Source of the DNA: Kaistia dalseonensis
GTDB taxonomy: Bacteria; Pseudomonadota; Alphaproteobacteria; Rhizobiales; Kaistiaceae
Direction: 5' to 3'
Length of the DNA stretch: 64,000 bases
Assembly (NCBI RefSeq): GCF_030814715.1
Contig: NZ_JAUSVO010000002.1
Location: 186,001 to 250,000, forward strand
Of this stretch, positions 50,943 through 59,853 are shown piece after piece. Both the position numbers and the translations under genes were made by a program. The notes beneath the pieces were generated by a model, which was given only the letters and a program-made list of their open reading frames with translations, was not told the origin of the DNA and searched no databases. Positions within the stretch are counted from its first letter, which is position 1, and every line of letters begins with the position of its first letter.

Positions 50943-52469
50943 ATGAGCCCGAGCAACCGTCCCTTGATCCGCTTCGAGCATGTTTCGAAGACCTATCCCA
51001 ACGGGACGGTTGCCCTGTCCGATGTCGGCTTCTCGGTCGCCGCCGGCACCATTCACGCGATCTGCGGCGAGAACGGTGCCGGCAAGTCGACCCTGATGAA
51101 GATCCTGTCCGGGCTGGAGCTGCCGAGCGCCGGCAGCATCTCCATCAATGGAGAGCCCGTCCGCCCGGATAGTCCACGCGCGGCGGCCGCCCTCGGTATC
51201 GGCATGGTGCATCAGCATTTCTCGCTGATCGGCAGCCTGACGGTGACCGAGAACATCCTGCTCGGGCAGGAACCGCGCCGGGGCCCCTTCGTCGATCGCG
51301 CCAAGGCCCGGGCGCGCGTGCTCGATCTCGCCGCCCGTTACAGCCTTGATGTCGACCCGGATGCGAAACTCGCCACGCTCTCGGTCGCGGCGCAGCAGAA
51401 GGTGGAGATCCTCAAGGCCCTCTCCCGCGACACCCGGATTCTCATTCTCGACGAGCCGACGGCGGTGCTCTCACCGCCCGAGACCGAGGAACTCTTCCGC
51501 CGCCTCGTCGCCCTGCGCGAAAGCGGGCTGACGATCCTGTTCATTTCCCACAAGCTCAAGGAAGTGCGCGCCCTGGCGCAGCAGGTTACGACGCTTCGTG
51601 CCGGACGCGTATCGGGCGATGCTCCGATGTCGGCGATATCCGATGACGAGATCGCGCGCCTCGTCATGGGCGAAGCCGGAACCTCCGCCATCGTCCGACC
51701 GGAACCCCAATCGGCCGAAGCCCGCATTACCGTTCGCGGCCTGACCTTGCGGGCACGCGACGCCAATGACCGCCTCGATGCGATCGACCTCGCAATTCGT
51801 CCGGGCGAGATCCTCGGTATCGCCGGCGTCGATGGATCCGGCCAGCGCGGCCTCGTCAAGGTGCTGACGGGTGCATGCCAGCCCGACGCCGGCATGATCG
51901 CGTGGGATGGGAAGAGCGTAGCCGGCGCGAACACCGGCGCCCTTCGCCGGCGCGGCCTCGCGCATTTGCCGGCCGACCGCTTCCGCGACGGCGGATCGCG
52001 CCGCCTGACGCTCACCGAGAACGCGCTGGCCGGCGCCCATCGCAACTATCGCTTCGGCCCGCTGCTGAAGCCCCGCGCCATGATCGAGACGACGCGCGGC
52101 ATCATCGACCGCTTCGCAGTGCGATGTCCGGGCCCGCTCGCGCCACTCGGCGCGCTCTCCGGCGGCAATGCGCAGAAGATCATCGCAGCGCGCGAATTCG
52201 GCTCGAACCCACGTTTCCTGATCGTCGACCAGCCAACGCGGGGCATCGACGTCGCCGCCGCCAATTTCATCCAGGACCAGATCGTCGCCCTCGCGCGCTC
52301 CGGCTGCGCGGTGCTGCTGCTCAGCGCCGACCTCGACGAACTGCTGCGTCTCTCCACCCGGATCGTCGTGCTTTATGCCGGGCGGATCGTCGCCAGCCTC
52401 CCCAACGATCCGGAGCTGACGCCGGCCCGGCTCGGCCCGTTCATGCTCGGGCTCGAGGTCGCCGCATGA
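50943..52469 (+). CDS. BMP-type nucleoside ABC transporter ATP-binding protein
   Basis: A 508-residue double-NBD ATPase of the YufO/NupO type. Domain 1 has Walker A GENGAGKST near 41-49, the segment GMVHQHFSLIGSLTVTENILLG typical of nucleoside importers, signature LSVAAQQKVEI and Walker B ILILDEPTAVL. Domain 2 has GVDGSGQRG, LSGGNAQKIIAAREF and LIVDQPTRGID, where Gln replaces the catalytic Glu of Walker B. It begins 4 bases after the binding protein and overlaps permease 1. Confidence 0.9.
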   Translation: MSPSNRPLIRFEHVSKTYPNGTVALSDVGFSVAAGTIHAICGENGAGKSTLMKILSGLELPSAGSISINGEPVRPDSPRAAAALGIGMVHQHFSLIGSLTVTENILLGQEPRRGPFVDRAKARARVLDLAARYSLDVDPDAKLATLSVAAQQKVEILKALSRDTRILILDEPTAVLSPPETEELFRRLVALRESGLTILFISHKLKEVRALAQQVTTLRAGRVSGDAPMSAISDDEIARLVMGEAGTSAIVRPEPQSAEARITVRGLTLRARDANDRLDAIDLAIRPGEILGIAGVDGSGQRGLVKVLTGACQPDAGMIAWDGKSVAGANTGALRRRGLAHLPADRFRDGGSRRLTLTENALAGAHRNYRFGPLLKPRAMIETTRGIIDRFAVRCPGPLAPLGALSGGNAQKIIAAREFGSNPRFLIVDQPTRGIDVAAANFIQDQIVALARSGCAVLLLSADLDELLRLSTRIVVLYAGRIVASLPNDPELTPARLGPFMLGLEVAA

Positions 52470-53521
52470 TCCGCAACGCTCTCGCAGAAACCGCACTCAC
52501 GCTCGCGATCGTTTTCGTCGTCGTGGCACTCGTTCTCGTGCCTCTTGCCATGACCCAGGCCGATCCGGTCGGTGTCGTGACGACCTTCCTGTTCGGCCCG
52601 TTCAAGAGCATCCGCCATATCGGCAACATCATCGAACTCGCCACGCCGTCCATGTTCTGCGGGCTCGCCGTGGCCTTGATCCTGCGAGCCGGCATGTTCA
52701 ACCTCGGCGTGGAGGGCGCGTTCTTCCTCGGCGGATTGGGCACGGTCGCCGCAGCACTGATCTTGCCGCTGCCCGGCCCCTGGCTCGCTCCGGCCGCTCT
52801 GCTCGCTGGCGCCGTCATCGGCTCCTCCGTATGCGTCGTCCCCGGCGTATTGCGCGCCCGCTACGGCGCGTCCGAACTCGTCTCCTCGCTCATGCTCAAT
52901 TTCGCTGCGCTGTTCATCGGGCTCTATGTGCTCAATGTCTGGCTGCGCGATCCGGCGGCGGGCGCCATGGTCTCATTCAAGATCCCGGCCGACGCGAGGC
53001 TCCCGCGCCTCATCGAGGGAACCCGCATCCATATCGGGGTGCTGCTCGCGCTCGCGGCCTGCGGTCTCGGCGCGCTCTACCTGTTCCGCACGGCCGGCGG
53101 CTTCGAGAGCCGGATCGCCGGTGCCAATCCGAGTTTCGCCGCGCATCTCGGGCTCGACGTGGCCCGGATCGGGCTGCGGGCGCAGATCCTGGGCGGGCTA
53201 ATCGCGGCCTTCGGTGGCGGAATCGAGATGCTCGGTCTCTACCAGCGCTTTTCATGGCAAGCCTTGCCGGGCAATGGCTGGACGGGCGTCACCGTCGCCA
53301 TCCTCGCGCGCGACCATCCTGCGCTGGTCATCCCCGCCGCGCTGTTTCTCGGCTGGCTGCAGGTCGGCGGCGACCTCGTGGCGCGGAACTTCGACATTCC
53401 CAACGAGGCCGTAGGCTTGATGCAAGCGCTGCTCCTCGTCACCGTGACGGCCGCCGCCCTGACGCGCAATCCACGCCTGCTGCGTGCCTTTGGCGCGCGC
53501 TCGCCGGGAGCCGCCCGATGA
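52466..53521 (+). CDS. BMP-type nucleoside ABC transporter permease 1
   Basis: A 351-residue inner-membrane permease of the NupP/YufP class with about eight to ten hydrophobic segments. It contains FNLGVEGAFFLGGLGTV near 75-91, and a long C-terminal helical bundle. The start overlaps the ATPase stop (ATGA) and the stop overlaps permease 2 in the same way. Pairs with permease 2 to form the transmembrane channel. Confidence 0.89.
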   Translation: MIRNALAETALTLAIVFVVVALVLVPLAMTQADPVGVVTTFLFGPFKSIRHIGNIIELATPSMFCGLAVALILRAGMFNLGVEGAFFLGGLGTVAAALILPLPGPWLAPAALLAGAVIGSSVCVVPGVLRARYGASELVSSLMLNFAALFIGLYVLNVWLRDPAAGAMVSFKIPADARLPRLIEGTRIHIGVLLALAACGLGALYLFRTAGGFESRIAGANPSFAAHLGLDVARIGLRAQILGGLIAAFGGGIEMLGLYQRFSWQALPGNGWTGVTVAILARDHPALVIPAALFLGWLQVGGDLVARNFDIPNEAVGLMQALLLVTVTAAALTRNPRLLRAFGARSPGAAR

Positions 53522-54414
53522 TCGACCTGCTCGGACTGGTCCCGGCCATATTACGCGTCTCGACACCGTTGATCCTGGCCGGGCTCGGCGTCCATGTCTC
53601 GTCGCGTGCCGGCGTGCTGAATATCGGCATCGAAGGCATGATGCTGGCGGGTGCCTTGGCGGGCGTGGTGATCTCCGCTCTGACCCAGAACGCCTGGCTC
53701 GGACTGGTCGCAGCGCTGCTCGCCGGCGCGGTGCTGGCGGCCCTGCTCTCGGTCGCCATCCATCTGCTGCGCGCCGATCTCGTGCTCTCGGGCATTGCCC
53801 TCAACATGGCCGCCCTGGCCGGCACCACGCTCGCGCTGTTCGCGCTGACGGGTGACAAGGGCATTTCCAGCTCGCTGCCGAGCCTGACCCTGCCCATGGT
53901 GAGGCTTCCCCTGATCGACGACATCCCGATCCTCGGCCCGCTGCTCTCGGGACATAATGTGTTGACCTATGCGGGCCTGCTCGCCGTGCCGCTTGTTGCC
54001 ATATTGGTCAACCGAACACCGCTTGGGCTCGCCATGCGGGCGGTCGGCGAGAACCCCGAGGCTGCGGCGGCAACCGGCGTGCCCGTGCTGCGCGTGCAGG
54101 TCACGGCGCTGCTCATCTCCGGCCTCTTCGCGGGTGCCGCGGGCGCGTTCCTGTCGATGGGCTATGTCAGCTGGTTCTCGCAGAACATGACGGCCGGGCG
54201 CGGCTTCATCGCGCTCGCGGCCGACGTGATGGGCTTCGGCTATGCCTGGGGAACGATGGCGGCCGCCCTGCTGCTCGGCACGACCGAGGCAATCACGCTG
54301 TCACTGCAGGGCTTCGGCGTCCCAAGCGAGTTGCTGCAGGCCATTCCCTATCTTGTTCCGGTGCTGGCCATGGTCATCCATGCCCGGCGCCGCAAACGCC
54401 GCGAGGCCCACTGA
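53518..54414 (+). CDS. BMP-type nucleoside ABC transporter permease 2
   Basis: A 298-residue permease of the NupQ/YufQ class: LNIGIEGMMLAGALAG near 34-49, then the coupling loop with NRTPLGLAMRAVGENPEAAAATGV near 163-187. About eight helices. Overlaps permease 1 by four bases and ends 2 bases before the nucleoside hydrolase gene. Confidence 0.89.
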   Translation: MIDLLGLVPAILRVSTPLILAGLGVHVSSRAGVLNIGIEGMMLAGALAGVVISALTQNAWLGLVAALLAGAVLAALLSVAIHLLRADLVLSGIALNMAALAGTTLALFALTGDKGISSSLPSLTLPMVRLPLIDDIPILGPLLSGHNVLTYAGLLAVPLVAILVNRTPLGLAMRAVGENPEAAAATGVPVLRVQVTALLISGLFAGAAGAFLSMGYVSWFSQNMTAGRGFIALAADVMGFGYAWGTMAAALLLGTTEAITLSLQGFGVPSELLQAIPYLVPVLAMVIHARRRKRREAH

Positions 54415-54416
54415 CC

Positions 54417-55379
54417 ATGCACAAGGTGATCTTCGACACCGATCCCGGCATCGACGACGCGATGGCCCTGCTGTTTCTCCACGCCTCCCCCGAGGTGGAT
54501 CTGCTGGCGATCACCACCACATTCGGCAATGGCACGATCGAGACGACGACGCGCAACGCGCTCTACCTCGCCGAGCGGTTCGGCATCGCGGCGCCGATTG
54601 GGCGCGGGGCCGGCGCGCCGCTGGTGGGCGCGGCAGGCGATCCCCCGGATTTCGTCCATGGCGGCAACGGCCTCGGCGACATTGATATACCCGCCGTCCT
54701 GACCCGTCAGCCCGACCCGCGTCCTGCGTATCGTCTGATCATCGATCTGGTGCGCACCCATCCCGGCGAAATCGAGATCGTCGCGGTCGGGCGCATGACC
54801 AACCTCGCGCTCGCGCTCCGCGAGGCGCCCGATATCGCGCCGTTGGTCAAGCAGGTGGTCATCATGGGCGGCGCCTTCGGGATCAACGGCGTGCTTGGAA
54901 ACGTCACCCCGGCCGCTGAGGCCAATATATGGGGCGACCCGCTCGCGGCCGATGAAGTCACTGGCGCGAACTGGCCGCTCACCATGGTCGGTCTGGACGT
55001 CACGCAGCAGACCCGGATGCCCACCCCGTTCCTGCGCGCACTGGCGAATGAGGCGGGCAAGGTCGGCCGCTTCATCTGGGAAATCTCCCGCTTCTATGAA
55101 GCCTTCCATCTGAAAGGCGGCGTCGACAGCATCTATGTCCATGACAGTTCGGCCGTTGCCTATCTGCTGGCCCCAGACCTGTTCGAAACCCGGCGTGGCA
55201 GCATCAGGGTCGTCAGCGAAGGTCTGGCCTTCGGCATGACCATCCAGAAGCCGGCCGACCAATCGGGCCCACCCAGCCCGTGGGATGGCCGGCCCGAACA
55301 CAGGATCTGCACCGGCGTCGATGCCGAAGGCCTCAGGCGGCTCTATCGCTCGACCCTGCAGCTCAGGTCTGGCCGCTGA
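54417..55379 (+). CDS. Nucleoside hydrolase
   Basis: A 320-residue Ca-dependent nucleoside hydrolase of the IUNH family. The signature FDTDPGIDDAMAL (residues 6-18) gives the calcium- and ribose-binding aspartates; MGGAFGINGVLGNVTPAAEANIWGDPLAA (about 150-178) has the family asparagine and aspartate residues; VHDSSAVAYLL near 241-251 supplies the last aspartate. It splits nucleosides to base and ribose. Being last in the P450-amidohydrolase-importer operon, it probably processes the imported nucleoside. Confidence 0.93.
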   Translation: MHKVIFDTDPGIDDAMALLFLHASPEVDLLAITTTFGNGTIETTTRNALYLAERFGIAAPIGRGAGAPLVGAAGDPPDFVHGGNGLGDIDIPAVLTRQPDPRPAYRLIIDLVRTHPGEIEIVAVGRMTNLALALREAPDIAPLVKQVVIMGGAFGINGVLGNVTPAAEANIWGDPLAADEVTGANWPLTMVGLDVTQQTRMPTPFLRALANEAGKVGRFIWEISRFYEAFHLKGGVDSIYVHDSSAVAYLLAPDLFETRRGSIRVVSEGLAFGMTIQKPADQSGPPSPWDGRPEHRICTGVDAEGLRRLYRSTLQLRSGR

Positions 55380-55393
55380 GGGTCAGGTCACCA

Positions 55394-55418
55394 AAGGCCG
55401 CCCGAGACGGGCTGCCTT
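55394..55418. terminator. Terminator-like hairpin between convergent nucleoside hydrolase and aldo/keto reductase
   Basis: AAGGCCGCCCG (55394-55404), loop AGA, CGGGCTGCCTT (55408-55418): ten pairs with one internal mismatch. Symmetric A/T ends suit a bidirectional terminator between convergent operons. Confidence 0.55.
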
Positions 55419-55493
55419 GGCCGTGCCGCGTCGTCATGGCCCAAGCAGCCCCGCCGGATCGCGGGACGGCATCGATGACGCCGGGGCCGGCAG

Positions 55494-56492
55494 CTACACC
55501 GTCTCGAGCTCAGCCCAGAATGCTTCCGGTATCGCCTGTCGATACCAGGCGAGATTCTGGCCGATGCGGTCTGGGCGGCTCATGCCGAGAACCGCCGCCG
55601 ACACCAGGGGATTGCGGAACGGGAACTGGATAGCTGCGGCCTGGAGCGGCACGTCATGGGTCGCGCAGACGGCCGCGATGCGCTGCGCCCGCGCAATCAC
55701 CGCCGCTGGCGGCGCGCCGTAATCATAGGTCGTGCCCACGGCATCCGGCCCCGCGGCGAGGATGCCGGAATTGAAGACGCCTGCAACGACGATCTCCGTT
55801 CCCTGCCGTGCCGCCTCTGGCAGAAGGTCGGCCTCGGCCTGCCGATCGAGCAGCGTGTAGCGACCCGCCATCATCACGGCATCGAACGTCGCCGCCTTCA
55901 GGAAGCGCGTCGCCACGTCGCTCTCGTTCACGCCGACGCCGATCGCCTTGACGTGCCCCGCCTTGCGAAGGTCGTCGAGGGCCCGGAAGCAACCCTCGAT
56001 CGCCTCGTTGAACCGCCGCTCATAGGCGTCGCCATGCGTGAAGCGGTCGACATCGTGGATATAGACGAGGTCGAAATCGGCGATGCCGAGTCGGTTGGCC
56101 GATTGCTCCAGCGCGCGCATGGTGCCGGCATAGCTGTAGTCGAAGACGGGCTTGAGCGGCAGCGGCCGCGCCCAGAGCCCGTAATCGACGGCCTCGCCAT
56201 AGGGCGGCACCAGATAGCGGCCGACTTTGGTCGATACCGTCAGCGTCTCGCGCGGCACGGTCCGCAGGAATCGTCCGACGCGCAATTCGCTCAAGCCGTG
56301 CCCATAGAGCGGCGCCGTATCGAAATAGCGGAGGCCGGCATCATAGGCCGCCGCCAATGTCTCGGCCGCCTGATCCTCCGAGACATTGCGGTAGAGCGTG
56401 CCGATGCCGCTCGCGCCGAAGCCGAGGCGCGAACGAAAGCCGATCTTGCCCGACGATGGCGCCAGGCCCGATGATGCTGCCAACTCTGTCAT
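55494..56492 (-). CDS. Aldo/keto reductase (D-threo-aldose/L-fucose dehydrogenase-like)
   Basis: A 332-residue AKR. The N-terminal LGFGASGIGTLYRNVSEDQAAETLAAAYDAGLRYFDTAPLYGHGLSELRVGRFL contains the catalytic Asp (DTAPLYG), Tyr of the tetrad and later Lys (STKVGRYL) and His (YIHDVDRF). It resembles NAD-dependent L-fucose/D-threo-aldose dehydrogenases that oxidise sugars to lactones. The ATG at 56492 is used; a longer upstream frame overlaps the next gene. It lies 10 bases after the amidohydrolase stop. Confidence 0.86.
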   Translation of the reverse strand: MTELAASSGLAPSSGKIGFRSRLGFGASGIGTLYRNVSEDQAAETLAAAYDAGLRYFDTAPLYGHGLSELRVGRFLRTVPRETLTVSTKVGRYLVPPYGEAVDYGLWARPLPLKPVFDYSYAGTMRALEQSANRLGIADFDLVYIHDVDRFTHGDAYERRFNEAIEGCFRALDDLRKAGHVKAIGVGVNESDVATRFLKAATFDAVMMAGRYTLLDRQAEADLLPEAARQGTEIVVAGVFNSGILAAGPDAVGTTYDYGAPPAAVIARAQRIAAVCATHDVPLQAAAIQFPFRNPLVSAAVLGMSRPDRIGQNLAWYRQAIPEAFWAELETV

Positions 56493-56502
56493 GGTGACGA
56501 TC

Positions 56503-57396
56503 CTATGGGGCCGCGCTGTAAAAGTCCGGCAGCCGGTAGGCCTCGATGGCCGATCGACTGAAGATCTGGTCCTGCTCGTCGCTGGAGAGATCGACGAGGC
56601 ATTCGCGCAGCGCATCCACAACGCGCGTATAGCTCGCAGCCACCAGGCAGACCGGCCAGTCCGTTCCGAACATGCAGCGCTCGACGCCGAAAATGTCCAG
56701 CACTTCAAGCACGTAGGGCTTGAGGTCGGCCGGCGTCCAGCTTTCCCAGTTCGCCTCGGTCACCATGCCGGACAGTTTGCACCAGACATGACCCCGCTCC
56801 GCGCGGAAGCCCCGCATCAGCGCTGCCCATTCGTCGAAGCCGCCATTGCGGATCTCGGGCTTTGCGATGTGATCGAGCACGAAGCGCTGCTCGGGCAACG
56901 CGGCCACTATCTGCACGCAGGAGGGAAGCTGCGGCAGGTTGGGCACGAGATCATAGGCGAGGCCCGCGGCGCCGCCGGCCCGAAGACCGCGCTTGACGTC
57001 GCCGCGCAACAGCCAGTTCGGGTCGTTCTCGGTCTGGATGAGATGCCTCACCCCGACGAGCCATTTTCCTTCCGGTGTTGCCTGCAGGGCCGCAATGGTC
57101 TCGCCGACATCGGGATCGGTCAGGTCGATCCAGCCGACGACGCCGGCGACGAAATCCGTCGCCGCCGCCGTACGGATGAAATCCCGGGTTTCGCCCAGAT
57201 CGTTCCATGTCTGCACCAGCACCGTTCCGTCGATGCCGTTCTGCAGCAGGGCCGGACGCAGATCGTCCGGCTCGAATGTGCGGTTGATCGGCGCGAATGG
57301 ACCGCTCAGCCAGCCATAATCGCCGCCGGAGGCGGGATCCCAGAAATGGTGATGAGCGTCGATGACGGGTGAAGAGCCGATGACAGGTGAAGACAT
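56503..57396 (-). CDS. Amidohydrolase 2 family protein (L-fuconolactonase-like)
   Basis: A 297-residue TIM-barrel amidohydrolase: VIDAHHHFWDP at residues 11-21 gives the paired histidines, RHLIQTENDPNWLLR near 117-131, VLDHIAKPEIR near 173-183 and FGTDWPVC near 240-247 hold the other metal/acid residues. The pattern is that of fuconolactonases and related lactonases that open 1,4- or 1,5-lactones, fitting the neighbouring aldose dehydrogenase-type AKR. It is 12 bases after the upstream AKR. Confidence 0.86.
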   Translation of the reverse strand: MSSPVIGSSPVIDAHHHFWDPASGGDYGWLSGPFAPINRTFEPDDLRPALLQNGIDGTVLVQTWNDLGETRDFIRTAAATDFVAGVVGWIDLTDPDVGETIAALQATPEGKWLVGVRHLIQTENDPNWLLRGDVKRGLRAGGAAGLAYDLVPNLPQLPSCVQIVAALPEQRFVLDHIAKPEIRNGGFDEWAALMRGFRAERGHVWCKLSGMVTEANWESWTPADLKPYVLEVLDIFGVERCMFGTDWPVCLVAASYTRVVDALRECLVDLSSDEQDQIFSRSAIEAYRLPDFYSAAP

Positions 57397-57408
57397 GGAA
57401 CTCTCCGA

Positions 57409-58395
57409 CTACCAGCGCTGATGCACGTAGGGCTTGATGAAGGACTCGTAGATCGCGCGGATCTCCTGCATCGCATCGTCGCTGAGCGGGGGAAGCTCCG
57501 CCGCCGCAGCATTCGAGCGTGCCTGGGCCGGATTGCGAGCACCGGGAATGGCGACGGTGACCGCGTCGAACATCAGGATCCAGCGCAGCGCGAACTGGGC
57601 CATGCTGGCATCGCCCGAGACCAGCGGGCGGACGCGCTCGACGGCCTCGAGGCCGATCTCATAGGGCACGCCCGAGAAGGTCTCGCCGACATCGAAAGCT
57701 TCGCCATTTCGATTGAACAGGCGATGGTCCGTCGCTGCGAACTGGGTGTCCTTGGTGAACTTTCCGGACAGCAGGCCGCTCGCCAGCGGCACGCGGGCGA
57801 TGATCGCGACATTCTTCTCCTGGGCGAGCTTGAAGAAATGTTCGATCGGGCGCTGACGGAACGCGTTGAAGATGATCTGGACGCTGACGACGCCCGGATA
57901 CTCAATCGCCTTCAGGGCTTCCTCGATCCGCTCGACGCTGACGCCGTAGTCGCGGATCTTGCCCTGCGCCTTGAGCTTGTCGAGGCTCTCGAAGATCTCC
58001 GGATGGTAATAGAGGTCCGTCGGCGGGCAATGCAGCTGCACGAGATCGAGCGTATCCATCTCGAGATTGGTGCGGCTGCGGTCGATATAGGCCGACAGGT
58101 TCTCGAACGTATAGCCGGCGACGGTCTGCGCCGGTAGTCGGCGGCCAGCCTTGGTGGCGATGAAAGGCCGCTCGCCGCCGCGCTCCCGCACGACCTTGGC
58201 GATCAGCTTCTCCGAATGTCCGTCGCCATAGACGTCGGCCGTGTCGATGAAGGTGACGCCGGTATCGAGCGCCGTGTGCAGGGCCGCCAGTCCCTCCTCG
58301 TCATTCACCTCGCCCCATGACGCGCCGATGGCCCATGCGCCGAAGCCGATCTCGCTCACCTTGCGGCCCGTCCGGCCAAAATCCCTCGATCTCAT
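57409..58395 (-). CDS. Aldo/keto reductase
   Basis: A 328-residue AKR of the YakC/Tas-like type. Visible tetrad: Asp in FIDTADVYGDG with its Tyr, Lys in FIATKAG and His in LVQLHCPPTDL. ATG 58395 has GAGGAG six bases upstream; the upstream in-frame ATG at 58413 has a poorer site. It is the first gene of the AKR-lactonase-AKR operon, divergent from the Liv importer with a shared palindrome. Substrate unknown, probably a sugar or aldehyde. Confidence 0.85.
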   Translation of the reverse strand: MRSRDFGRTGRKVSEIGFGAWAIGASWGEVNDEEGLAALHTALDTGVTFIDTADVYGDGHSEKLIAKVVRERGGERPFIATKAGRRLPAQTVAGYTFENLSAYIDRSRTNLEMDTLDLVQLHCPPTDLYYHPEIFESLDKLKAQGKIRDYGVSVERIEEALKAIEYPGVVSVQIIFNAFRQRPIEHFFKLAQEKNVAIIARVPLASGLLSGKFTKDTQFAATDHRLFNRNGEAFDVGETFSGVPYEIGLEAVERVRPLVSGDASMAQFALRWILMFDAVTVAIPGARNPAQARSNAAAAELPPLSDDAMQEIRAIYESFIKPYVHQRW

Positions 58396-58501
58396 CCCGA
58401 TCTCCTCGTTCATCTGCCGCCTGCCGCACTGTCGCGCCGGCCTGCCGGGAGTGTCCCTACGCTCGCTTGACATCCCCGGTCAATGCCACTAACAGAAAAT
58501 A

Positions 58502-58518
58502 GGGTTGTACGACAACCC
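58502..58518. promoter_or_regulatory. Perfect palindrome GGGTTGT-ACG-ACAACCC in the divergent AKR / Liv promoter
   Basis: Seven-base arms (58502-58508 and 58512-58518) around ACG. It lies 106 bases upstream of the AKR and 38 bases upstream of the Liv binding-protein start. The TTGTnnnACAA core is common for GntR-family operators; the cognate regulator is not in the window. Confidence 0.58.
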
Positions 58519-58556
58519 GGTAAGACTGCAAAAATTTGCTCTGGGAGGATCAGACC

Positions 58557-59771
58557 TTGCGCTCACTGCTATTGAGAGGCGCGTCCCTGGCGCTTTGCCT
58601 CGCCGCATCCGCATATCAGGCGGCCGCGCAGGACGCCGACACCATCAAGATCGGCGTCGTCGCCGCTGAGTCCGGCGCTTTCGTCTCGGCCGGCCACACC
58701 CTGCCTGCGGGCGTCGGCCTGGCGGTCAAGGAGATCAACGATGCCGGCGGCGTGAAGGTCGGCGACAAGACCTACAAGATCGAACTGCTGAAGCGCGACG
58801 ACCGCACCGACATCTCGACCGCGATCGCCGCAACGCAGGAACTGGTCCGCGACGACAAGGTCGCCGCGATCTTCGGTTCCGAATCACATGATTTCACGCT
58901 GGCCATGGCCAAGATCACCCAGCCCGCCAAGGTGATCCATTTTGCCGGTAACAGTACGCTGGCTAAGGTTCTCAATCCCCAGTCCGTCGCGCCCGGCGGC
59001 GAGGACCATTATCTGTTCCAGTCCGAACCGCAGGAATTCCAGCGCTCGGGCTCGACGGCGCGCGGCGTGCTGAGCCTGCTGACCCCGCTGGTCGGCCATC
59101 CGCTCAAGAAGTCGGTCGTCATCGTCGGCAATGACGCGACGGGCCAGTTCCTCACCTCCTATTACGTCAAGGCGCTGAAGGCCGAGGGCCAGGAGGTGCC
59201 GGAAGTCATCTCCTATCCGCCGGATACCACCGACTTCTCGCCCTTCCTGACGCGTGCGAAGAGCCTCAATCCCGACGTGGTCCACTTCTGGTATAATGGT
59301 GACTCGACGCTGACGGCCCTGCCGCAGGCGCTCGAACTGGGCGTGGCGCCGAGCTATTTCCTGTTCGGCGTCGATCCGGGTATCTGGAAGGAGCGCGGGC
59401 TCACCGCCGATGTTCCGGTGGCGATGAGCTGCGTGCCGATCTGCTGGGGCGAATCCTCGAACGCCAACGCGAAGGCCTATTTCACCAACTACTTCGCGGC
59501 CGGCGCACCCAAGGGCGTGACCTCCTCCGTCTCGCTGCTCTACTACGACTATGTCCACTTCCTCGCCGAAGCCTGGGAAAAGGCCGGATCGCTCGATCCG
59601 GACGCGACTGTGGCAGCACTCGAAACCCTGCACCACAAGGGCGTCGTCTCCGACGATCTCTCGTTCAACAGCTCGCATCAGGTGACGCATGCGACGGAGG
59701 TCTGCGCCGCCGCGCCGGGCGGTGCAATAACCTGCGCCATGCAGCAGCCGCCGGCTGACGCACCGAACTAG
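58557..59771 (+). CDS. Branched-chain amino acid-type ABC transporter substrate-binding protein
   Basis: A 404-residue Peripla_BP_6 (LivK-like) protein with a signal peptide (LRSLLLRGASLALCLAASAYQAAAQ, cleavage near residue 26). The mature part starts DADTIKIGVVAAESGAFVSAG and has the Rossmann-like lobes including KVAAIFGSESHDF near 103-115 and LNPDVVHFWYNGDS near 235-248. The start is TTG 58557, preceded by GGGAGG. A hairpin separates it from the permease. Ligand is probably a carboxylate or aliphatic acid rather than an amino acid, from the linked LarA homolog. Confidence 0.86.
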   Translation: MRSLLLRGASLALCLAASAYQAAAQDADTIKIGVVAAESGAFVSAGHTLPAGVGLAVKEINDAGGVKVGDKTYKIELLKRDDRTDISTAIAATQELVRDDKVAAIFGSESHDFTLAMAKITQPAKVIHFAGNSTLAKVLNPQSVAPGGEDHYLFQSEPQEFQRSGSTARGVLSLLTPLVGHPLKKSVVIVGNDATGQFLTSYYVKALKAEGQEVPEVISYPPDTTDFSPFLTRAKSLNPDVVHFWYNGDSTLTALPQALELGVAPSYFLFGVDPGIWKERGLTADVPVAMSCVPICWGESSNANAKAYFTNYFAAGAPKGVTSSVSLLYYDYVHFLAEAWEKAGSLDPDATVAALETLHHKGVVSDDLSFNSSHQVTHATEVCAAAPGGAITCAMQQPPADAPN

Positions 59772-59780
59772 CCCCAGGAA

Positions 59781-59822
59781 GATCGACGGACGGCGCAGCC
59801 TTCCTGGCGCCGTCCGTCGATC
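59781..59822 (+). terminator. 16-bp perfect hairpin between binding protein and Liv permease
   Basis: GATCGACGGACGGCGC (59781-59796), a 10-base loop, and its exact complement (59807-59822). It lies 9 bases after the binding-protein stop and 31 bases before the permease GTG. No T tract follows, so it is better read as an attenuator or 3'-protecting structure that boosts binding-protein mRNA relative to the membrane components. Confidence 0.6.
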
Positions 59823-59853
59823 CCGGCAGTTTCATTCACCGGCGGAGACCGAA

